From Prosopis cineraria (Eukaryota > Streptophyta > Magnoliopsida > Fabales > Fabaceae): DNA of 64,000 bases. The notes beneath the pieces were generated by a model. That model had not been told where the DNA came from, did no database searches, and saw only the letters and a program-made list of their open reading frames with translations. Below, one piece after another: positions 1-12,082 of this stretch (within the stretch, counting starts at the first letter, position 1; each line of letters begins with the position of its first letter). The DNA lies in assembly GCF_029017545.1 (NCBI RefSeq), contig NW_026555410.1:1-64000 (forward strand). Direction: 5' to 3'. The translations under genes and the position numbers were made by a program.

Positions 1-269
1 CTATTAAGCAAGGTAAACGTGAATTCTGTGACATGCTGTTGGTGGCCAAAGTTTACTTATCCTTGCTTTTTAAAAAGTCATTATTGGGTCTATGAATTTA
101 CAAACTTTCGTTGTATGATGTTGTGTCTATATATAATATATATATATATCGGGGTTGTGTACTCCTTTCTTGGCATTACAACACACACCCACACACACAT
201 AGTGTTTATGAAGTTAAAATTTACTTCCTGTCATCTATGCCATACATTAACCAGCATCACATCCCCTAG
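1..269. other. Upstream intron of the SHMT gene with simple repeats
   Basis: This stretch ends in a pyrimidine-rich acceptor (cccctag, 263-269) directly before a recognisable SHMT exon, so most or all of it is intron. It holds a TA-rich run near 128-150 and a CA-rich run near 178-200. No coding similarity is seen. Confidence 0.6.
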
Positions 270-706
270 GGCATTGATGGTGCTCGGGTGGAGAAAATTC
301 TTGACATGGCCTCTATAACCCTCAATAAAAACTCAGTGCCTGGTGAGACTCATGCTGTTTGTGTCATATTCTTTCCCTGTTTCTGTTTTTCTTTTTTTTT
401 CCCCTTTTTTTTTTAATTATATTTGATGACAGGTGATAAAAGTGCCCTGGTTCCTGGAGGCATTCGGATAGGATCGCCGGCAATGACAACAAGAGGACTA
501 GGAGAGAGAGAGTTTGTTCTAATAGCAGACTTCATTCATGAGGGTATACAATAGCACTTGAAGCCAAACGACTGGCCCCGGGAACAAAGCTCCAAGACTT
601 CATGCAGTTTCTGTCATCCCCTGAATTTCCTTTGAAAGACCGAATTTCAAACCTTCGTGAAAAAGTTGAAGCACTCACTACTCAGTATCCAATTCCTGGA
701 GTCTAA
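270..706 (+). CDS. SHM3: Serine hydroxymethyltransferase, plastid type: last two exons (partial gene, one-base frameshift)
   Basis: SHMT is a PLP enzyme that interconverts serine and glycine with tetrahydrofolate. Exon 270-342 reads GIDGARVEKILDMAS and continues to NKNSVPG. After a GT-AG intron (343-432), exon 433-706 gives DKSALVPGGIRIGSPAMTTRG and, in another frame, a tail ending QYPIPGV before TAA (704-706). The NKNSVPGDKSALVPGGIRIG block is the conserved C-terminal domain, and the tail fits plant chloroplast isoforms (Arabidopsis SHM3 type). The frame breaks at 549-554: CAA is followed by TAG where CAA-ATA-GCA is expected, which is one A missing from an AAA run. Everything downstream reads cleanly to the normal stop one frame over, so sequencing error is as likely as true inactivation. 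The N-terminal and PLP-lysine exons lie upstream of the window. Confidence 0.88.
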
Positions 707-784
707 GTGGTGAAGTATTAAATGATAGATTTGCATTTTGTTCTACTCTTAAGGGGGTATTGAGATGCTTCATTTAGGTAATAC

Positions 785-794
785 AATAAATAAA
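785..794 (+). terminator. Probable polyadenylation signal of the SHMT gene
   Basis: Overlapping AATAAA hexamers (785-790 and 789-794) lie about 80 bases after the SHMT stop codon, a usual distance for a plant near-upstream element. Inferred from position and motif only. Confidence 0.45.
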
Positions 795-799
795 GTATT

Positions 800-3321
800 T
801 TCTTTGATCTTTCCCCCTTTTATGGTCAAGCTGGGCAAAATGTCTCATTTAGTTCCCAAAATGAGTTTCATTTTGTATACTGTTAAATTTTATGTTGACT
901 GTAATATACTGAATTGCACTTTGGGAGAGGATGTTGGCCAATTTTGATCCATCAAATAATATTAAAGGAATTGTATCAACATGGTATATAGATTTTGTAT
1001 TGTGGGGTGGAAGTTAGTAGACAAATGTTTGGTCATAGAAAGTTAGTCATTGGTAGTTTGAATCATTGAATGCATGATCAAAAGTTTTATGGTGTAGACA
1101 AAAAGGTTATGATTAAATAAAAGCATGAGCAATCTGATGATTGCTAGAGTGTTAGAGAGCAAATGTTCTAATGCTGCCATTAGAGTCCTAGGACCCTTGT
1201 TAACTATCAAATTAAGTCAAGTTTTACGTTTGGATAAAACTTGGGCTGAAATAGCCTTGGGGTTCAAAATGAAGGTCATCAGATTAAGGAAACAAAATTT
1301 GGTCCCTTAATTTTGATCAACTGAATCTTTATAATTGATTCGATTGATCTTTAAATTTTGATTTGGTACATTTAATTCATATAGTTCTAATAATTTAAAA
1401 TATTAGTTTTAATATTTAAAAATAAAATAAAATTATGAAGATTAAAATTATTTCTTGAATCTCAAGGACAATGTTTATAATTGCTTTAATAACTGAGTTA
1501 TGATAAATTAAGTTCAAATATTGAATTATAATCAAGTTAAAAATATAAAAATAAATTGAGTTATAATCTATTCAAAACAATAGGACTAAATGATTAATTT
1601 TTTAAAATAAAATAATATAAATTTCTCGCTTGAAATCAATTTATATAAGATCTTGTGCTAATCAATATAGTATTATAATGTTAAATATATAATTTTTAAT
1701 TGTAATTGAAATTACAGCACCATAATTTTGTTTTCATTTGATTCCCAAAATGATGATTTTGCCCTGCTATAGTCATTTACATTCTCATTTCTAGTTTCAT
1801 CCAATATTTAATAGAAATGACATTTATTAATTGAATTATTAATAATTACATATATTGAAGCACGGATTAAATTCCAACTTTCACTGACTGGTGTCGTATT
1901 CAACTTTATTCCTTTCTTTCATTTCTAACTTCTAAAAAGGAATTTAATCATAAATACCTGATTCATCTTATAAAAAATAATAATAGAAGATTGATCTCTA
2001 TCAACAGACTACTAAAGGGCCCGCAAAAACCGTAATTTTCCTACGCATTCATTTACTCATAAAACAGAGGAGAACAAAAAAGCCGACCTATCTTAACTAG
2101 AGCAAGCTTGAGATTATAAAAATTGACCAAAAAAAAAAGTCTCCCAATTAACACAAACATCTGAATCTACTCACCATCCTGGTCATTATTTAGTATTTAC
2201 CTCAGTTAACTGTATGAAAAAGAAGTTGACGCACTCATCACTTGAGCAGTAAGAGTGAATTAATTGGTCACGTGCATGGTGCGATCCAAAAAGAGCATAT
2301 CAAAGATATATAAAGGATAAATTTTTATCCTTTAAAATTCCTATTGAAACTGTACGTGTAAGATAGGTGAATGGCAAGGTGATTAGATCAGATTATGGAA
2401 ATTCATTTTGGTGATGGAAATTAACATCAATGGCCATGAGCATGAAGAAAAACAGTTTGAAAGTGAGATCAACAAAAACAAGCATATGCTCTCTGTGCTG
2501 TGGCCAGATATATATACAGTTTGGGGCTGTTTAGAATACCATTGAAATGCCTAACACATTTGTTCAGCAAACTCCTAAAGCCAGTAAGAGAAATCAATTG
2601 AAAGAAATGAACCTTGGTGCCGCATGCATGATGGGATTCACTGGAATCTGGAATTTCCTAGATTTGCCTGTTTACGTAGTTATACATAGGAGGCGTATGC
2701 CTCTGGAGAAGTAGGAAAAGGGTAAGAGTTCAGTGATAAAATTCAAGACATCAATCCTAGAATGAGGCTCTTCATATGAACTTTGCCCATAGGGTTCTAG
2801 ATAAAAATTCAATAGTGAAAGCATGATATATTTCTCATTCCAGTGGTCTATTCATATACCATTGACTGTAAAATAGCACATAGCTGTAAGGAGTCAAAGC
2901 AAGGAGTAAAAGAACCAGAAAAAGGTGAAAGAGAAATTTAATTTTACCACTCAGAGAAGAGCCACAAGTTTAGGCGCCTGGGAGAATCACCTCAACGTAA
3001 CACTTGTGGCTCATGTCCCAGGTAGATAATTGCCTTTACTGGCAATGTGTAATTAAATGGGTTCACAATAATTATGCAAAGGAAACACATGGAAGGCAAG
3101 TGTATTAGAAAATTCAAGCTAATTCAGACACAGAATTAACAGTCAAAATCTTGTCAAAGTATACAATACTAAAAGAATTGGACCAATGTGAAAACGTGAC
3201 AATACAATCCCCGCCTTCTCAGTCATCACTCCAGCATGACAACATGAAAGGACAACAAAACTACAATGAATAGGGCGCAAGCTGCAATTCTTCCTTGGGA
3301 TACATACCATATTCTCACATT
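800..3321. other. Intergenic region between SHMT and actin
   Basis: AT-rich DNA without recognisable coding similarity. The last few hundred bases (about 3100-3321) are probably the actin 3' UTR. A 10-bp perfect inverted repeat lies at 2959-2968/3003-3012. The small open frames here, such as 1125-1310, match no family I know. Confidence 0.5.
2959..3012. repeat. Short inverted repeat (10-bp stem, 34-nt loop)
   Basis: GAGCCACAAG at 2959-2968 is exactly complementary to CTTGTGGCTC at 3003-3012, in a locally GC-richer patch. It could fold in a transcript running past the actin 3' end. No known RNA family is recognised. Confidence 0.4.
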
Positions 3322-4733
3322 TTAGAAACATTTTCTGTGCACAATTGATGGTCCAGATTCATCATACTCTGCCTTTGCAATCCACATCTGCTCTCAATAG
3401 ACAATGCATCTCATCAGAGATCAAATGGAAACACTTAAAACATCATTAAGAGAAACAGAGAAGGAAAGAATAGCACAAACCTGCTGGAAGGTGCTCAGGG
3501 ATGCCAAAATTGAACCACCAATCCAGACACTGTACTTTCTCTCAGGTGGTGCAACCACCTTGATCTTCATACTACTTGGGGCTAATGCAGAGATCTCCTT
3601 GCTCATTCTATCAGCAATGCCTGGGAACATTGTTGAACCTCCAGAGAGGACAATGTTACCATACAGGTCTTTCCTGATATCAACATCACACTTCATAATG
3701 GAGTTGTATGTTGTCTCGTGAATGCCTGCTGCTTCCATTCCAATCAAAGATGGTTGGTACAAAACCTCTGGACATCTGAAACGTTCAGCACCAATGGTGA
3801 TGACCTGACCATCAGGCAACTCATAGCTCTTCTCCACAGCAGAGCTGGTCTTGGCAGTCTCTAGCTCTTGCTCATAGTCAAGGGCAATGTAAGCTAGCTT
3901 TTCCTTCACATCTCTAACAATTTCCCGCTCTGCTGAGGTGGTAAAAGAATACCCACGTTCTGTCAGAATTTTCATCAAGTATTCAGTGAGGTCACGACCA
4001 GCCAGGTCAAGACGAAGGATGGCATGAGGGAGAGCATAACCCTCATAGATAGGAACTGTGTGGCTGACACCATCACCAGAGTCCAACACAATACCTGCAG
4101 AGGGAAAAAATTAGGTCATCCTCAGAAAGAAAATTGACAAATTTGAAAAAAGCCCATGATATGATAGTGAACCAACAAAGGTAAAACTCTTCATTATTTC
4201 ATACGGTCCCAACTCAACGCACTAGAGGAACATTATCCTCTTTCAAGTATCAAGCTAAGTGTAATCATGCAGAATAACACAAAAACTTTCAGTCCCATCC
4301 CATGTTTAAATATAATGTCATAATATATGCTTTCAAGATACTTTAGGAATTTGTCACAACTCAAAAGTCAATATCTTAAAACTCTCTCAGTCGAGTTCAA
4401 CAACAAAAAGCTCAAAGCATGTCCTGCAGCTTACCAGTTGTACGACCACTAGCGTACAGTGAAAGAACAGCTTGAATGGCTACATACATAGCAGGGGCGT
4501 TAAAAGTCTCAAACATAATTTGAGTCATCTTCTCACGGTTAGCCTTGGGATTGAGTGGAGCCTCAGTTAAAAGAACTGGGTGCTCTTCTGGGGCAACACG
4601 AAGCTCATTATAGAATGTATGATGCCAAATCTTTTCCATATCATCCCAGTTGCTAACAATTCCGTGCTCAATGGGGTACTTGAGAGTCAGAATACCCCTC
4701 TTAGATTGTGCCTCGTCACCTACATATGCATCC

Positions 4734-4768
<35 letters not shown>

Positions 4769-5005
4769 AGGACGGCCTACAATGCTGGGAAACACAGCAC
4801 GTGGGGCATCATCTCCAGCAAATCCAGCCTGAAGAACATTGCAATGGGTTATTTTAGACATGCCAAAGCATAGCGAAAGGCATTTAAAGATAGTAACTCG
4901 GTATATTTAAAAAAGGAAATAAGATAAAAGAAGATCTATTTCATACCTTGACCATTCCTGTTCCATTATCACAAACAAGGGTTGAATGTCTTCAGCATCT
5001 GCCAT
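3322..5005 (-). CDS. ACT: Actin (377 aa, four coding exons, one-base frameshift in exon 1)
   Basis: Actin polymerises into microfilaments of the cytoskeleton. Coding exons in transcript order are 5005-4947, 4828-4435, 4094-3481 and 3387-3322, all with GT-AG introns at the positions standard for plant actins (after codon 20, inside the Gly-150 codon, and before the final 21 residues). Visible motifs include [85 protein letters not shown] and the final [11 protein letters not shown]. With one base restored the total is exactly the usual 377 residues. Exon 1 is 59 nt rather than 60: a C is missing from the run near 4978-4981, so [10 protein letters not shown] goes out of frame and stops early in exon 2. 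The rest is perfectly conserved, so I favour sequence error, but a young pseudogene cannot be excluded. Confidence 0.95.
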
Positions 5006-5780
5006 CTTCTGCTATCTGCTAAATACACAACTAGTAAGATGTTTATGATTTCTATAAGCAGAGCCACTCGAACTAGAAGTTGACATTAAAGCCAGAAAGA
5101 TCTCAAATGATGGTGCAACACCAAGACTCTGATTAAAATATCATAAAATAACCATAAATGTAGCCTTATTTGGTTTTATAAGATACAAATGACCACGAAG
5201 GAGCAATGATGACATTTCAATGGGAAAATGTACATACAACTCCACACAGAAACCAGAACCAGAGATTGCAAATCGAACTATTTTGACATTCAGTTGCAAA
5301 AAGAATTTATAGCTACCTATAATCATAACAGATTGAAGCCATTAACAAGAAAACAACGAAATACAAAGAAAGTGAGAAACAATGCGACCTATCAACCCCA
5401 TTAAAAGTTGATAAAAGTCAAGCACCCGCCTCGCAAACACATTTTAGATCGTTCAATTGAAAATAACCTAGACTTACACACAACATCAAATCACCATCCA
5501 CAACAAACATCAGACCACGAAAGAAGAAATAAACGTCGCACACATAGTCTAAATCATAATGCAGGTAACAACCCGCAAGGCATCAAAACTTAGAACCATA
5601 AAAAACAAAGATGCATGCTTGATCAAATGCTGAATAGAAATGCAAGGGACAGATCTAAGAGGCATTGAAGCGGATCGAAATGATAACGTAAGAGAAGCGA
5701 AGCAAGAGAAGAAGTAGACCTTGAGGATGGATTGGCGAGGATGGAGAGAGAGGTGTAGAGAGAGAGACGGGAAGAGAGGG
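5006..5780 (-). other. Actin 5' leader: leader intron and CT-rich leader exon
   Basis: Transcript bases 5018-5006 lie just before the ATG. They are preceded by an acceptor (rc of 5019-5020) and a 701-bp leader intron (5719-5019) with donor GTCTAC after CTCAAG. The leader exon starts at 5720 and runs upward through a CT-rich tract to roughly 5780. A leader intron a few bases before the ATG is a hallmark of plant actin genes and often raises expression. The upper end of the leader exon is an estimate. Confidence 0.7.
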
Positions 5781-5960
5781 AGTGGGAAAATGGGAATATA
5801 TGAAAGGAGAGAAGAGAGAAGCAACGTTGGCCGTTGGATGAGATTTGAGATTTTGAAAATGGGAGGATGAGGGGAACGGGTCCATGTCCGATGTCCCCTC
5901 TCCTTCTCCACACTTTCTCCTCCGGTTTTCCGGTCATCTTCCCTTCACGTGCATTCACAT
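5781..5960 (-). promoter_or_regulatory. Actin core promoter region
   Basis: On the minus strand a TATA-like catatatt lies near 5805, about 25-30 bases before the proposed start of the CT-rich leader. This assignment rests on spacing alone. Confidence 0.4.
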
Positions 5961-6021
5961 TATTGCCCTTGCTCCTTTTATTCCTTCGCATTAACGGAGG
6001 ATAAAATTTTTCACCTTTCAA

Positions 6022-8348
6022 GTATTAAGTTTTATTTAGATTTAGATTTAGATTAGTAATCAAAATTTAATTTTTATTAATCTAATTTTTTAAAATTTTT
6101 TTGAATCATCAATTTAATTTTTATTATTTAAATGAAAAATGACCTAGATAATAAAATATTGGTGACAGTTACATAAATGATGAAAAGTGAAAAATACATA
6201 TGAAAGGAAAGAAAAGCAATAATATTATTATATTAACATAAATTATGTCAACATTTTATTAAAATAAAAAATCATGCTGTTTAAAATTATGAAAAAAATT
6301 GCATAATTTTACGATATTTCTTCTAAAAAATTGTAAAAAAATTCAAAATTGCACCATTTCATTAATGTAAAATATTAAATTAAAATGTCATTTATTTTAT
6401 GCAAACGTTAATAATCAAAAGAAAAAAGCAATCAAAAAGTTGATAGATATCATTTACGAACCCAGGTTAATATGACAACGTCAATGAGAAGTCAATCAAT
6501 ACTTTTTTATTTTGCTAGAGCACAATAACATTGGTGTTATTATTGCGCAGAAGCCAAGCATCATCGACTCGTTATTATAATAATAATAATAATAATAACA
6601 ACAACAAGCAACATTCTTATAGACTAAGCCATCCAAAAATTCACCGTAAAGACGTGAACCAACATAGCTAAGTAGGAATTCTTTTTTTTTTTTTTTGAAT
6701 TACAAGACCAAGGTATAACTGTGTGAAGAGATTAAAATCTAGTCATATATAAAACAGTAAAATTTTTACATGTATGGTGGGACATCAAAAATTATAATAT
6801 TAAAAGTATCATGCGGAAGTCGGTGGGTTAAGAGATCAGCACATCTATTTGCTTTTTCATGAGCATGGTCAAAGGTGATCATTTACTTTCTCATAATAAG
6901 ATCTCTAATTTTTCTGACAGTGTTAAGCAAGAAATTTTTAATTGCCATGTCTTTCAGCAAGAAATTTTTAATTGCCATGTCTTTCTGTGAATTTAATAAA
7001 TAATGTTTTCTTTCTTTGGGCTCCAATATCTCAAGTCTTTAACTTAAGCTAATCTAATTGGCAACTTGCAAATACCTTTTCAAAAACATACCTCTCACCA
7101 AAAATCATTAATGCGTTCCCAAAACTCAAATTGAGACCTTTTATTCAGACAGATTAGCCCTTAATCAACTGATCCAAGCACCTGACAGTAATAAAGTTTA
7201 TCTTGATCTTGTGGAAATAAATAAGTTTTGCATTGCAAGGCACACAAGATCCACCAACCATAACCAAATACAGAATTCCATGAAAGTTGCAGTCAATCAA
7301 AACATCAAAGAAGTACTTCGTCATTTGTGTAAAGCCATCATACTTTCTCAAATTTGAATAATACCATTAAAACTAAAGGATAAAAATTAAATATTGTTAC
7401 ATAATTTTATAAAACGCCTTATAATTGAAACCATTTTTTATTTATTTTTGTAAAGCACTTTACAAAAAAGAGCCAGGGAAAAATGGTACAAGTTATGAGT
7501 TGATATGCAAGTAGCAGATCTTATTGTTAAATGGATTCAACTACTGTGCCTTTTTTCTCTTCCAATTATTTGAACAATAATAGATTGGAGAGAATTTTAT
7601 GTTAGTCATGACTACCATACTACTAGCTTAATTGGATTTGTTTCGCATCACCTAATAATCACAATTTGCAAAGAAAAAACATACAAGTTTAAAGACTTGT
7701 TTGATTTCAAGTTTTAAAAACATTTTTTTATTTTTAAAAATAATAAAATTAAAAAATTTGTCTGAACAAATGTTTTGAATTTAATTATTTTTAAAACTGT
7801 TCTCATTTTATGTTTTTAAAAGCAAAAAAAATAGAAACATCTTAAAGCTATTTTTATTTTATTTTATTTTGCTTCCAAAATACATTACATTTGATTTATT
7901 GAAAACTATAATCATCTTAACCAATTACTATCATCAGCTACCACCATTAATCGGCAATGACCATCACTATTAATCAATTTTTAATTATAAAATTAATTTT
8001 TAAATTAACATAACCAAAAGTATTCTTTTTATTTTGTTTTGAAAAATAATTTTACAAACTATATTGCAAAACAATTTTTAAAAATAAAAAATGAAAACAA
8101 AAACCAAACATACCCTAAATTTGTGCAGTAAATAAATTACTGCATAAGTAAATGAATTGGCCTTAGCCCTTATGCGCTGTCATTTGCTTGTGCTATTTCT
8201 CTCCCACAGCACTTCTGCAGAAAATCCATAGTGGAAAACACTGACTAAAGGTACAAGCTGCTATAAGGCCATATGATATGTGGAAGGTAACTAGACACTT
8301 TTGTCATGTGTCATTCTCCAATGGTATGAATTAAAGTATTAAATTAAG
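6022..8348. other. AT-rich intergenic region with small repeats and a possible LINE tail
   Basis: No gene is recognised. It holds an ATA microsatellite (about 6576-6599), a perfect 30-bp tandem duplication (6926-6985), and from about 6680 a T-run followed by sequence resembling that at 25,951 onward. The latter suggests a truncated LINE 3' end on the minus strand. Confidence 0.4.
6926..6985. repeat. Perfect 30-bp tandem duplication
   Basis: Bases 6926-6955 are repeated exactly at 6956-6985 (each begins agcaagaaat and ends gtctttc). With no differences it is a recent slippage event or an assembly artefact. Confidence 0.9.
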
Positions 8349-8353
8349 TGATG

Positions 8354-8753
8354 TGTTGGGCCTCCTAATATGTAGGGCCATGTATAAGGCCCAAGGGAAA
8401 TACTCAGGAATGAGGGAGATAGGGACAGAGTAGGAAAAACATAGTGCATAACAAAACTTGACACTATCAGTGTAGTGGAGGGGTAAAACAGGGGGTAGGG
8501 AGTGACAGAAAGGGTAGTTAGTAGTATCACCTTGGGGTAGAGGGCCTGGTCTCTCAAAAACCTGATTGTTTGAGGGACTCTTTCTTGTTCTCTGTTCTTA
8601 TTTAACGTTTGGAGTATGAACTAGAGTGAGTAAGGTTGATTAATGAGTATATTCTCTACATTTTCCTTTCATAATAGAGGATACCAGTGAATTATTCATC
8701 ATTTTCCTACCATTAATTTCTTTAAATGGTAGTTATTGGTGCTTGTCCTATCA
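8354..8753 (+). repeat. 5' LTR of the chromovirus
   Basis: 400-bp direct repeat of 13362-13767, with terminal TG and CA. The shared core includes gggacagagtaggaaaaaca and ggataccagtga. Confidence 0.9.
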
Positions 8754-8756
8754 TTT

Positions 8757-8772
8757 TGGTATCAGAGCCAGC
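8757..8772 (+). other. Primer-binding site, initiator Met tRNA type
   Basis: TGGTATCAGAGCC begins three bases after the LTR. This is the common plant LTR-element site complementary to the 3' end of initiator methionine tRNA. Confidence 0.88.
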
Positions 8773-8798
8773 TATTATAGGGTATGGTTGGTATTAGA

Positions 8799-9968
8799 AT
8801 GGAGGGAAGAGTTGAGCATTTGGAATAGGTTGTGTAAGAAATGCAAAAGAAACAAGGGGAGACTATAGAGAAACTTACCAGTGTTGAAGCTTCACCGACG
8901 CTCATCTTGCGATAGTTGGAGGAGTTGAAGAAGACGATAGAAGCTATCAACCCACCACCTCCTCCACCACCTTCGCCACCACCGGCTCCATCGAAGGATG
9001 AGCCAAGGAATGAAACCAGGGATATAGGGTTTAATATTGATGACCATAAAGGAACTAGGCACAATGAAGGCCTTAAACACCGCTGACTCGAACTTCCTTT
9101 ATTTGACAGTGAGCACCCACTGGGATGGATTTTTAGGGCAGAGTGATACTTCACAGTGAATGGAGTTGGAGAAAGGGAAAAGTTGGATGCTGTTGTGGTT
9201 ATTTTAGAAGGAAAAGCCTTAGTGTGGTTCTAATGGCTTGACACACGCACTCCTGTGCATTCATGGCAAGAGTTCAAAAGAGAAGTGACAGACAAGTTTC
9301 ATTGTAAGCAATTGGGGGGAGAACATGAGCGTCTTTTGGCGCTTAAGCAGGAAGTGACACTAGCTGAATTTAGAGAGAAGTTTGAAATGCTATTAGTCCT
9401 TTTATCCATAGTACCTGATGAAATGATAATGGGGGCCTTTTTGAATGGATTAAATGAAGAAATTAGAATTGATATACGACTTATGCATCCCAAGAGCCTA
9501 AAGGAACTTATGGACTATGTAGGATAGGTGGAGGATAGAAATAAAATTAAGGAAAAGGTAATGGAGGAGAAGAGAAGCAAGGCAACGAAAACGTTTAGTG
9601 GTAGCCAATGGAGTGACCTGAAACTCATAACTCCTAAGTTCAGTATTGTGAAGGCGCCCAACAATCTGAGCGTGCCATCAACGACAAAGATGTGGGAGTG
9701 AAGGCGAGCAAGGAAATGAAGTTGATGCAAGTGAAGCAGGTGAGCCCTATCATGTCGTCAATTAGCAGCAGTAGGAGTGTGATGCCACGCAAGCGTCTCT
9801 TAAAGGTCGAAATAAATAGGAGGCATGAATTAGGCCTATGCTTTAAGTGTGAGGAGAAGTTTGGCCCAAACCACAATTGCAAAAATAGACAGCATAGGCT
9901 CTTGGTTATAGAGGACGAGGAAATCTGCCCAGAAGAAGAGGGAGCAGCAACCAAAATGAGAGCCCAAT
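8799..9968 (+). pseudogene. gag region of the chromovirus (broken)
   Basis: An ATG at 8799 opens a gag-like frame (MEGRVEHLE) that soon meets a stop. It is followed by a proline-rich stretch (about 8950-8990), a capsid-like region (9255-9527, with WQEFKREVTDKF and a following FREKFE) and a zinc knuckle near 9838-9880 (CFKCEEKFGPNHNC, a CCHC-type arrangement). In Ty3/gypsy elements this protein packages the RNA. Stops and frame changes between blocks make it non-functional. Confidence 0.8.
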
Positions 9969-10000
9969 GAAGAAGAGGAGCTTGTGTTTATGGAATTATC

Positions 10001-10237
10001 ATGGCTACTAGAGTGGGTCTTACGAGTAAACGAACATTAAAATTAAAAGGGAAGACACGCGGAAGAAGTGTCTTTGTGTTAATCGACTGTGGTGCCATAC
10101 ATAACTTCATGGTTGCAGCGCTGGTTGAAGAGCTCAAGATTCCAACCCAGACCATTAAGCAGTATGCTGTCACTGTCAGAGATGGGCAAAAAGTGTTTTC
10201 GAACCTCAAGTGTCCAACAGTAGAATTAGAGATATAA
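10001..10237 (+). pseudogene. Aspartic protease domain of the chromovirus
   Basis: The frame contains VLIDCGAIHNFM, matching the retroviral-type protease active site normally D-S/T-G-A, here D-C-G-A. The Ser/Thr-to-Cys replacement suggests lost activity. The frame ends at a TAA within what should be continuous pol. Confidence 0.75.
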
Positions 10238-10679
10238 GGAATGAAGATTGAACAATACTTCTATTCGTTTAATTTAGGTAACGTAGACCTTGTGCTGAGG
10301 TTTAAGTGGCTTGAGTCTTTAGGGGAAACATGTATGAATTGGCGGTAGCTCCATATGAAAACAAAAGTAGGAAAGCAGTAAGTATGCCTCAGGGAAGATC
10401 CTTTTCTATCGCAAGCCCAAGTCTCACTTTAGATAATTAAAAAAAATATTTGTGAGATTATAATGGGGTACTTAATTGAGTTACAACCTTGTAGCAACAA
10501 GATGAGGAAGTTCAATCGATTGTACAGGGTGATAAAGCTAAGATACTTGAGGAATTCCTTGCTGTGTGTGAACCTAATAAGGGATCATTGCCAAGACGCA
10601 CTCATGATTATTCTATAACCATTAAAGAAGGTTCACAACTTGCAAACACATAACCATATATGTATGGACATGCCTAAAA

Positions 10680-11450
10680 GGCTGAAATTGAGAAGCTAGT
10701 TAAAGAGATGCTGATGGCAGGGATAATACAACCCAACACAAGTCCTTATGCAAGCCTGGTGTTGCTGGTAAAGAAAAAAGACGGCAGCTGGAGGTTCTGT
10801 ATTGATTATAAAGCTCTAAATCGTATCACTATACTTGACAAATATTTAATTCCAGCTATTAATGAGTTACTGATGAGTTAGGAGGAGTAACAATTTTCAC
10901 CAAGCTGGATCTCAAGGCAAGCTACCATTAGATTCACATTAAAGAGGGAGTTGAACCCAAAACGACCTTTCGCACTTATGACGACTACTATGAATTCAAG
11001 GTTATGCCATTTGGTTTGATGAATGCACCTTCTACTTTTTAATCTCTTATAAATGACATTTTTAGAGATTATCTATGAAAGTTTACACTTGTATTCTTTG
11101 ATGATATACTGGTGTAAAGTAAAGACAGGAAATCTCATCAGGAACATCTAAGGAAGACTCTGCAGCTGTTGAAGCAACATCAACTAGTGGTGAATCCAAA
11201 GAAATGTTTGTTTGGGCAGAACCATATCGAGTATTTGGGGTATATCATTTCTACTGAAGGAGTGAAAGTTGACCCCTTAAAAATCACAGCAATGCTGCAA
11301 TCGCCAGAGCCAAAGAATTTGAGGATGTTGAGGGGGTTTCTTGGTCTTATAGGATACTATCGCAAGTTTGTAAAGGGATATAGCAGAATAACAACCCCAC
11401 TAACTCACATACTCAAAAAGAACTCCTTTAAATGGGATGAAAAGGCCTAA
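10680..11450 (+). pseudogene. Reverse transcriptase domain of the chromovirus (several stops)
   Basis: Recognisable in order: SPYASLVLLVKKKDGSWRFC, IDYKALNRIT, FTKLDLKASYH, VMPFGLMNAPSTF, the catalytic FFDDILV (YXDD-type box), and the RT-connection segment YLGYIISTEGV and FLGLIGYYRKFV. At least four in-frame stops interrupt it, most explicable as C-to-T changes of Gln or Arg codons. Confidence 0.88.
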
Positions 11451-11477
11451 AAGTCCTTTGAAGATCTCAAGGAGTCC

Positions 11478-11786
11478 ATGACAACTTTGCCTATTTTGAC
11501 AATGCTTGATTTTAACCAGCCTTTTGAAGTGGAAGTAGATGCTTTGGGGAAAGGAGTAGGGGCTGTTCTAATGCAAAAAGGACGACTTATAGCTTATTTC
11601 AGTCAGAAGTTATTTGAAAAATGCCAACAAAATTATGTTTATGAGCGAGAATTAATGGCAATCGTATTAGCAGTCAAAAAGTGGCAACATTACCTGTCTA
11701 GCCAGACTTTTATTATAAAAACAAACCAAAAAGCCCTCAAATATCTCCTTGAACAGCGAGTCCTAGCACCTGATCAGAAGAAGTAG
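11478..11786 (+). pseudogene. RNase H domain of the chromovirus
   Basis: Contains FEVEVDALGKGVGAVLMQ, IAYFSQKL and the conserved YERELMAIVLAVKKW block, ending at a TAG in place of the usual Trp/Gln-containing segment. Typical Ty3/gypsy RNase H following RT. Confidence 0.85.
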
Positions 11787-12082
11787 GTGACAAAACTTAT
11801 GCGATATAAATTCTAAATCCAATATAGCCTGGTAGAGAAAACGGTGTGGCTGATGCACTATTTAGACGTGATATGGAAATGGAATTAAAGGTTGTGTCCA
11901 TGTGGCAGTATGAAGGGATCAATGAGCTGGTTGCTAAAATTTCAAAAGATACACATCTTTGAGAGATTATGTAGCAATTAATAGAAGGGAAGGAAGCACC
12001 AAAAGGGTATACTATGAGGCAAGGGGTGATTTATTTTGAAGGAAGGCTAGTGTTACCTAGAAATTCCTAGAAAATTCCAACA

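Noticed and set aside
19..318. 99-codon open frame at the left end
   Set aside because: It runs through an intron, two simple repeats and out of frame over an SHMT exon.
1125..1310. 61-codon open frame
   Set aside because: No family resemblance, no splice or promoter context; chance frame in intergenic DNA.
2959..3012. Possible microRNA precursor
   Set aside because: The stem is only 10 bp with a 34-nt loop, too short for a plant precursor, and no known mature sequence fits.
5549..6021. Minus-strand frames of 76-132 codons rich in Ser, Pro and Leu
   Set aside because: They translate the CT-rich leader and promoter of the actin gene, which explains their composition.
8339..8557. Minus-strand open frame repeated at 13,300-13,572
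   Set aside because: It is antisense LTR sequence, open in both LTRs by descent.
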